Under the pieces are notes generated by a model. The model worked only from the letters and a program-made list of their open reading frames with translations, made no database searches and was not told where the DNA came from. 64,000 bases of DNA from Citrus sinensis (lineage: Eukaryota > Streptophyta > Magnoliopsida > Sapindales > Rutaceae), in contig NC_068564.1 in assembly GCF_022201045.2 (NCBI RefSeq), positions 32,331,001-32,395,000 on the forward strand. Direction: 5' to 3'. Shown piece after piece: positions 58,926-64,000 of this stretch; the stretch's first letter is position 1; every line of letters starts with the position of its first letter. Both the position numbers and the translations under genes were made by a program.

Positions 58926-59302
58926 CTCATCTCCCTTTCCTCTTCCTCTTGCCTTCTTCTCTCCAGTTCTCTATTAATTTCAACATCCACCTCTTTCTTC
59001 TTCTTCTCTCTCCTATAATCCTCGTAATCGTTCGGTCTAGCGGGGTCGTGCTCCTCGATTACGGTCGAAGTCACGTCGACCAATGCCGGTTGCGGCAGCG
59101 CTACCACGTCGTCGGGGGAAGGTGCGATTGCAGGTGAGGAATGGGGTCTAGTCGGGAGAGAATTTTGGGTGGTTTTGGGTTTGGATTGGGGCTTGAGGAT
59201 GGTTTGTGGTGGCGCGAAAATTGACCAGACAGTGGTGGTTGTGTTGGTGGGTTTGTCCTCATCGGAGGGTGGAGGTAGGTATCCGTACAGCCCGCCTAGC
59301 AT
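58926..59302 (-). pseudogene. Captured N-terminal fragment of a DRT111 / splicing factor 45-like gene
   Basis: The minus-strand frame begins MLGGLYGYLPPPSDEDKP and contains FAPPQTILKPQ, then QPALVDVTSTVIEEHDPARP, then a Lys/Glu/Arg-rich coiled-coil-like stretch. These are, in order, recognisable parts of the N-terminal region of plant DRT111 (SPF45-like splicing factor). The G-patch and RRM domains that follow in the real gene are absent. Here the frame runs into the terminal inverted repeat and stops at 58856. The part between VWS and FAPPQT seems shorter than in the parent family, as if a small internal deletion occurred. The sequence upstream of the ATG (59303 to about 59430) is AT/CT-rich and may be captured 5' UTR. 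There is no promoter evidence. A functional product is unlikely; an expressed fragment is possible. Confidence 0.7.
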
Positions 59303-59513
59303 TTCGCAACGTGGCTTTTGATGGAAAATCCCGGGGAATTTGAATTCCGAAATTGGATTTTAGAGAATTAAAAAGCTGATTTTGTTTTGTTGTTTGGGTT
59401 GTCTGATGAGATTCGATCTGAGGTAGAAGAAGATATTACATACGAATAAGAAGAGACGAACAAAGACGAAAGGACTGGCGAAAACAAACAAATACTGAGG
59501 TAGAAGAAGGCAA

Positions 59514-59825
59514 CCTGTCGCACGAAGCTTGGTGCGACAGGTGCCTGTCGCACGAAGCTTGGTGCGACAGGTGCCTGTCGCACGAAGCTTGGTGCGACAG
59601 GTGCCTGTCGCACGAAGCTTGGTGCGACAGGTGCCTGTCGCACCAAGGCATGGTGCGACAGGTGCCTGTCGCACCAAGGCATGGTGCGACAGGTTGCCTG
59701 TCGCACCAAAGTTTGGTGCGACAGGTGCCTGTCGCACCAAGGCATGGTGCGACAGGTGCCTGTCGCACCAAAGCTTAGTGCGACAGGTGCCTGTCGCACC
59801 AAGACTTGGGCTTGTCGCACCAAGT
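59514..59825. repeat. Array of 30-32 bp palindromic units, nine full and one degenerate
   Basis: Each unit reads CCTGTCGCAC(C/G), a 6-8 base centre, then GGTGCGACAGG and TG (or TTG). Units 1-4 start at 59514, 59544, 59574 and 59604; each is 30 bp and they are identical, with GAAGCTT at the centre. Units 5-9 start at 59634, 59665, 59697, 59728 and 59759; they are 31-32 bp and vary at the centre. A broken tenth unit ends near 59825. Every unit is a hairpin, and neighbouring arms also pair across the TG spacer. Several reading frames on both strands are open across the array purely because of its period. Confidence 0.95.
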
Positions 59826-59954
59826 TTCTTTTCGTTTGTAAAGAAGGGTAATTTGGGGAGAAAAGCGTGTATTTGGCTAATGTTGATAGAAAAAAGTTGA
59901 GAGGGTTAATTCGAAAAATAGTAAAAATTTTATGGTTATTTTCGTAAATTTCCC

Positions 59955-62900
59955 TTTTTTTTTTATAATATTGCTACTTTCCTTTTGAATAATATTAAAA
60001 AGCATTAACTGTGTTTAATTATGTAAATAATATTGTTTGGATTAGATTAGATTTGGCCCCATCCCAAGGGGCTGACCAATTCATGATGGTCATTAAATCT
60101 TCAATGACTTACCCATATGGTTAGTTGGTCTACCCAACTGCCTCTTTAAATACAGTTGCACTCGCTAACTTTAATTTCTTGAGTTTTCGAAATGTTATTC
60201 CACCAATTGTTACGGGAGATTGGATTCTCTGAATGTGTGGGTAAAGGTCTTTGTATGTTCAGTGTTCGACTGTCATGGCCGTATTGCCATTGCATTGAAT
60301 AAAGGTGTTTCTATGCTGTCAGTGAATAATATGCTAGCTGGCTAATGGCTATAGCTGCAAGCCTGCAACCCTTTCTTCCACTCTACTAACTCGGTACATA
60401 TATATATTCCTAGATTCTTCTACTGTAGTAGTAATGCTACAACATTTGTTTTTTCCAATTATCGACATGGATTTTAGTTCCAATTATGGGTAGGGATGTC
60501 AATTGTGCCTGCAAATCTATCAATCCGTCTAGATTTGTTTGTCAAAATTCATCCGCAGTGGATAATTTTACGGGTTGTGGGTGAGTTTGGTATTTCAAAT
60601 TGAAATGCGCACTTGGATACGGGTGGGTTTGATATTAACTTAATATCCGGCGGATACCTGTATGGATATCCGCCAGATCCATAATATTTATTTAAATATT
60701 TTTAATTTATTTTAAATTAAATTAAAAATATTTAAATCTAAAAAATATATAAAGAAAATAATGCAATTATGCAAAGTGCCAAATAACATAATAGCAGACT
60801 TCATCCAAAGATGTTGGAGGCTTTAATGTGTGCTCAAAATTGGTTGTGTGCTCAACTTAATGGTATGAAAATACATTTTTACTTAAATAGAATATAATAT
60901 CTATTATACATTACAAACTTATAATCATCTATCTTTTTTCTTGATATACTTGTTACTTGTAGATGTATAATCTTTTAATAAAGTAGGAAATAACAAATTC
61001 TCCAAAAATGAATATATTGTTGATGAGGTAAGAAACTAAGTTTATTTACCTTAATTAATGGATTATTATATATACTTATTATATTTTTTATGGACTATTT
61101 TTCTTTAACTTAATGCATGAATTATTTCATTATTATAATTTTTTTCTTCAGATTAATATTTGAAAAATATTATTATTTGGAAAATATTAATCTTAATTAT
61201 TATTGTAGGCATCATGTTAGATCGATGCTAATGGTGGTGAATAAAATGAAGATCTTTTCTTGGAGTTTGTGTTGAATAATAATATGAAATGTAATTATTA
61301 TTTTTAGATATTAGTTTGTGATTTTTTTTAATGGATTTGTGTAATTTACACTTAAAATTGAGAATTCGTGTTAGATTGATGTTAAAATTTTAATTTTTCA
61401 TTTACATTGGTTAAATTAAAATTGAGTATGTTATGTAGAATTTGAGGTTATTATTATAAATTTATATGTTGAATATTTGTTATTTTAAATGTAAAAACTC
61501 GCAAAAAATCCGCTGGATACCATTGCGGGTTTGGTAATTGTCAAAACCCATAGCAAGTAGGTTTTCTTTAAAAAATTAAAACCCGCTTACATTTTTTTTA
61601 TCAATTCAACCGATTATAATATGTCATATTAGTTTGTATAATAATCTTTTAATAAATACAAATATATTAACTGAGACTTTTTTAAGTAAATTTTAGAAAT
61701 ATGACGGTGCATTTGACTCAATCCTAAGGGGTGAAGGGACATTAACCCTTTCTATATTGATTTATCTCATAAATTTAAAGTTCTAACATCTCAACCGCTT
61801 AATGAATATGCAACAAATATAGTACAGAAGTAATTTATTGAAACGGTACAAAAATTAGTAAAAAGAAAACAAAAAGTAAAGATCTATTGAAAATTCTAAC
61901 TCATGATGGATATCATATAATAAAAGATCAACAGTAACTGGCCCAAATTAAAGCCTAAACTCGAATCGAGTTTCTAATTTCCAGTAAGAGGCTCGTGAGT
62001 GGTAACAAACCTAGATTTTTTGAGTATATCCACTGTCATATCTATACACACACAATGTCCATCTTATAGACTGAAAGGCCCAGTTGTAGAGAAAACATTG
62101 GAATAAAAAAATTACTGTTAATTTTGTTATGACCCAATTTAAGTACTATTGTTACTGGCACGTAAACCAGACAAAATTTAATACGATCCGATTACCCGAT
62201 ATAAAAATGATACAAACAAATGGGTATGAGTCATCAAATTTGACAAGATTATTAAATGGACTGAGTTCGGGTTTACACAATTTTTTTCATGTCGGGTTAG
62301 GGTTAAAGTTCTTAACCTATTTATCCGAACAATGACACGATTATATTTTCTATTTCAAATTAATTTTTAGATTCTTTTCATTAAAACTCAAATATTGGGC
62401 ACGATTCTCTTTTTTTAATTTTTTCGGGGAAGATGGATGTATACATAGTGTTTTATTTATAAAATTTGATATAAATTTAAAACTTTAATAGTGTAAGTGT
62501 GTAAAATATTGATACACATGTATATTTATGATATCGATATGTAATATTATTTATATATATATAATTTAAACTTTAAATAGTGTAAATGTGTAATATGTTG
62601 GGGTGTATGTGTTTAACACTTGTTAAATATTTAGATATCAAACAGGTTATTGGGTGACCCATTTATCTTTCGTGCCGAGTTTAAGTCTCAATATTTTAAC
62701 ACAATTATTCAATGGGTCGTGTTTGGGCCGACTTAAATTTGACACGATACGAACACGAGCCGGTGACCCATTTTGCCAACTCTACTACCACACTTAATAA
62801 TTTGAAGTTTTTAAAGTTCTTTAACTAACATAATACGCAGTTAAGGATTCAAGTAATTTGATTTTTTTTTTGTTTAAATATATAACGCGGAAATATATAC

Positions 62901-63416
62901 TTCTCCATTTGTTGGACCCAAAATATATTAATATTTATTTGATATTGCTTACGGTAGGGGGGGGGGGGGGTGGTCGTGGCTTGCCAAAACTCAACCCTTG
63001 TTTAGTATTAAAAACAATATTAAAAATCCACTATTTTGCTACTTTGAAAAGCTCAAGCGAAGTTGGCTGCGGTGCCCATGCCTTGTTGAATATCTTTGAC
63101 TCCAATTTCATTCTCATGTGCGAACATAAATATTCTTTGGTATTTCCTCACTTCTTCACAACCCTTCAAGGGAAATAGGAGCCGTGGTGTGAAAAGAATA
63201 CTAGCTAGCTAGCTAACTAGCTTTCTCCATCTAACAAAAATATAAAAAAACAAAATGTAAGCGGTACCAAATTAGAAAAGATTTTGAAGACATTTAAGCC
63301 CATAAGTTTTAAATGAACTATAGGCCAAAATCTCAGGGCATGGAACGTGCCATTAAGTTGACAATTATAATGGACAAATATCTGATGATGTCAATCAAAC
63401 TACCAGCTCTTACGCC
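59955..63416. other. Gene-free region with degenerate hAT-like repeats
   Basis: No gene supported. About 60490-61620 begins GGTAGGGATGTCAATTG and has scattered GCGGGTTT-type motifs, like worn hAT-type elements. About 62120-62787 ends with a GACCCATTTTGCCAACTCTA right border and contains ACACGA-rich stretches, another worn element. A G run of 14 lies at 62957-62970. The last 400 bp form the nicotianamine synthase promoter. Confidence 0.45.
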
Positions 63417-63424
63417 TATAAATA
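63417..63424 (+). promoter_or_regulatory. TATA box of the nicotianamine synthase gene
   Basis: TATAAATA, 76 bp before the ATG at 63493, followed by an A/C-rich leader. Good match in sequence and spacing for a plant core promoter. Confidence 0.65.
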
Positions 63425-63492
63425 CTAATACATAGCTAGCCAATTCCACAAGACAAACACCCCCCAAAAAAAAATAAAATTCTCAATCATCA

Positions 63493-64000
63493 ATGGCTTC
63501 CCTCCGAAGCCTTAGCTGTGAAAGCCAAATTCCGGCGGAGCTCTTAATAGCTAGCGTCATGCAAATCCATGCTAGCATATCCAAGCTTGAGTCTCTAAAG
63601 CCTTCGAAGCAAGTCAATAGCATCTTCTCTCGCCTTGTGAAATTATGTACCATCCCTTCATCCATTGACATAACGGCCTTACCACAAGAAGTTCAAAAAA
63701 TGCGAGAGAGCCTCATTGTTCTTTGTGGCCGTGCTGAAGGCCTATTGGAGCTAGAATTTGCAACATTTCTAACCAAAATTCCCCAACCCTTAAATAATCT
63801 CAGTCTCTTCCCTTATTATGGAAATTATGTAAAGCTATCCAAGTTGGAATATACAATCCTCAGTGAAAATGGAGTGGTGCAACCCAAGAAGGTTGCCTTT
63901 GTGGGTTCGGGCCCAATGCCTCTCACTTCTATTATAATGGCTAAACATCACTTGACATCCACTCACTTTGATAATTTTGATATTGATGAGGCAGCAAATG
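63493..64000 (+). CDS. NAS: Nicotianamine synthase, 5' part (runs off the window)
   Basis: Starts at the ATG at 63493 (MASLRSLSCESQIPAELLIA) and stays open to the window edge, giving the first 169 residues of a protein normally about 320 long. Recognisable parts are the helical N-terminal region, the LPQEVQKMRESLIVLCGRAEG-type block near 63-83, FPYYGNYVKLSKLEY near 107-121, and the S-adenosylmethionine-binding stretch VAFVGSGPMPLTS at about 134-146, followed by FDNFDID. The enzyme joins three aminocarboxypropyl groups from S-adenosylmethionine to make nicotianamine, a chelator that moves iron, zinc and copper in the plant; it is cytosolic. Plant NAS genes are usually intronless, and no splice site is seen here. 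The gene is cut only by the window, not visibly damaged. Confidence 0.93.
   Translation, partial: MASLRSLSCESQIPAELLIASVMQIHASISKLESLKPSKQVNSIFSRLVKLCTIPSSIDITALPQEVQKMRESLIVLCGRAEGLLELEFATFLTKIPQPLNNLSLFPYYGNYVKLSKLEYTILSENGVVQPKKVAFVGSGPMPLTSIIMAKHHLTSTHFDNFDIDEAAN

Larger units (their letters stand above)
58811..59954. mobile_element. Pack-MULE-like element with captured gene piece and palindromic satellite
   Basis: 1,144 bp. Terminal inverted repeats of about 115 bp begin GGGAAATTTAC(A/G) at each end and share ATAACCATAAAA, TTCTATCAACATTAGCC and CAAATTACCCTTCT. Both flanks are T runs of ten bases, which would hide a 9-bp target-site duplication as expected for Mutator-type insertion. Inside, reading on the minus strand, is a captured piece of a DRT111/SPF45-like gene (about 59302-58926). 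To its right is an array of 30-32 bp palindromes (59514-59825). No transposase frame is present, so movement would need an enzyme supplied in trans. Confidence 0.75.

Noticed and set aside
59514-59825. Resemblance to a CRISPR array
   Set aside because: There are no unique spacers; units directly abut with a 2-3 base gap, and this is plant nuclear DNA. It is a palindromic minisatellite.
59368-59900. Several overlapping open frames of 110-150 codons on both strands with repetitive peptides
   Set aside because: They follow from the 30-31 bp palindromic array, which leaves frames open on both strands. There are no independent start, codon or domain signals.
63483-63671. Minus-strand frame over the start of nicotianamine synthase
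   Set aside because: It is the antisense shadow of a clearly recognised coding sequence on the plus strand.

Overview
This is nuclear DNA of a flowering plant. It is AT-rich, and its genes have GT-AG introns and are spaced kilobases apart among non-autonomous transposons. The genes recognised (AAA-ATPase, YIP4-type Yip1 protein, DUF761 protein, complex I NDUFB2-like subunit, GT31-type glycosyltransferase, VDAC porin, 4-coumarate:CoA ligase, C2H2 zinc finger with EAR motifs, CASP-like 2C protein, nicotianamine synthase) point to a eudicot, probably a woody rosid. A Citrus-like genome would fit, but that is an impression from protein similarity and not proven here.

Layout. 0-3 kb: intronless AAA-ATPase on the minus strand with its promoter. 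3-10.7 kb: no gene; foldback elements and tandem duplications. 10.7-14.1 kb: YIP4-like gene, minus strand, three exons. 16.0-16.4 kb: small DUF761 gene. 17.1-17.7 kb: hAT-like repeat. 18.0-18.7 kb: three-exon NDUFB2-like gene. 22.0-23.0 kb: single-exon GT31-like glycosyltransferase. 24.8-28.4 kb: six-exon VDAC. 28.4-33.4 kb: no gene; one MITE and two SINEs with clear target-site duplications. 33.6-39.7 kb: five-exon 4CL whose introns carry several SINE copies. 39.7-47.7 kb: mostly empty, with an 850-bp TIR element. 47.7-48.2 kb: one-finger C2H2 repressor. 48.2-56.8 kb: no gene; foldbacks, a solo LTR, a SINE. 56.8-57.7 kb: three-exon CASP-like gene, minus strand. 58.8-60.0 kb: a Pack-MULE-like element holding a captured piece of a DRT111/SPF45-like gene and an array of 30-32 bp palindromes. 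60-63.4 kb: degenerate repeats. 63.49 kb to the window edge: 5' part of nicotianamine synthase.

The genes do not form a cluster; they are ordinary neighbours with unrelated jobs (Golgi/TGN trafficking, mitochondrial outer membrane and complex I, phenylpropanoid activation, metal chelation, transcriptional repression). The most unusual object is the element at 58.8-60.0 kb. Exon limits were set by hand from splice-site consensus, reading frame and family knowledge; no alignment could be run.
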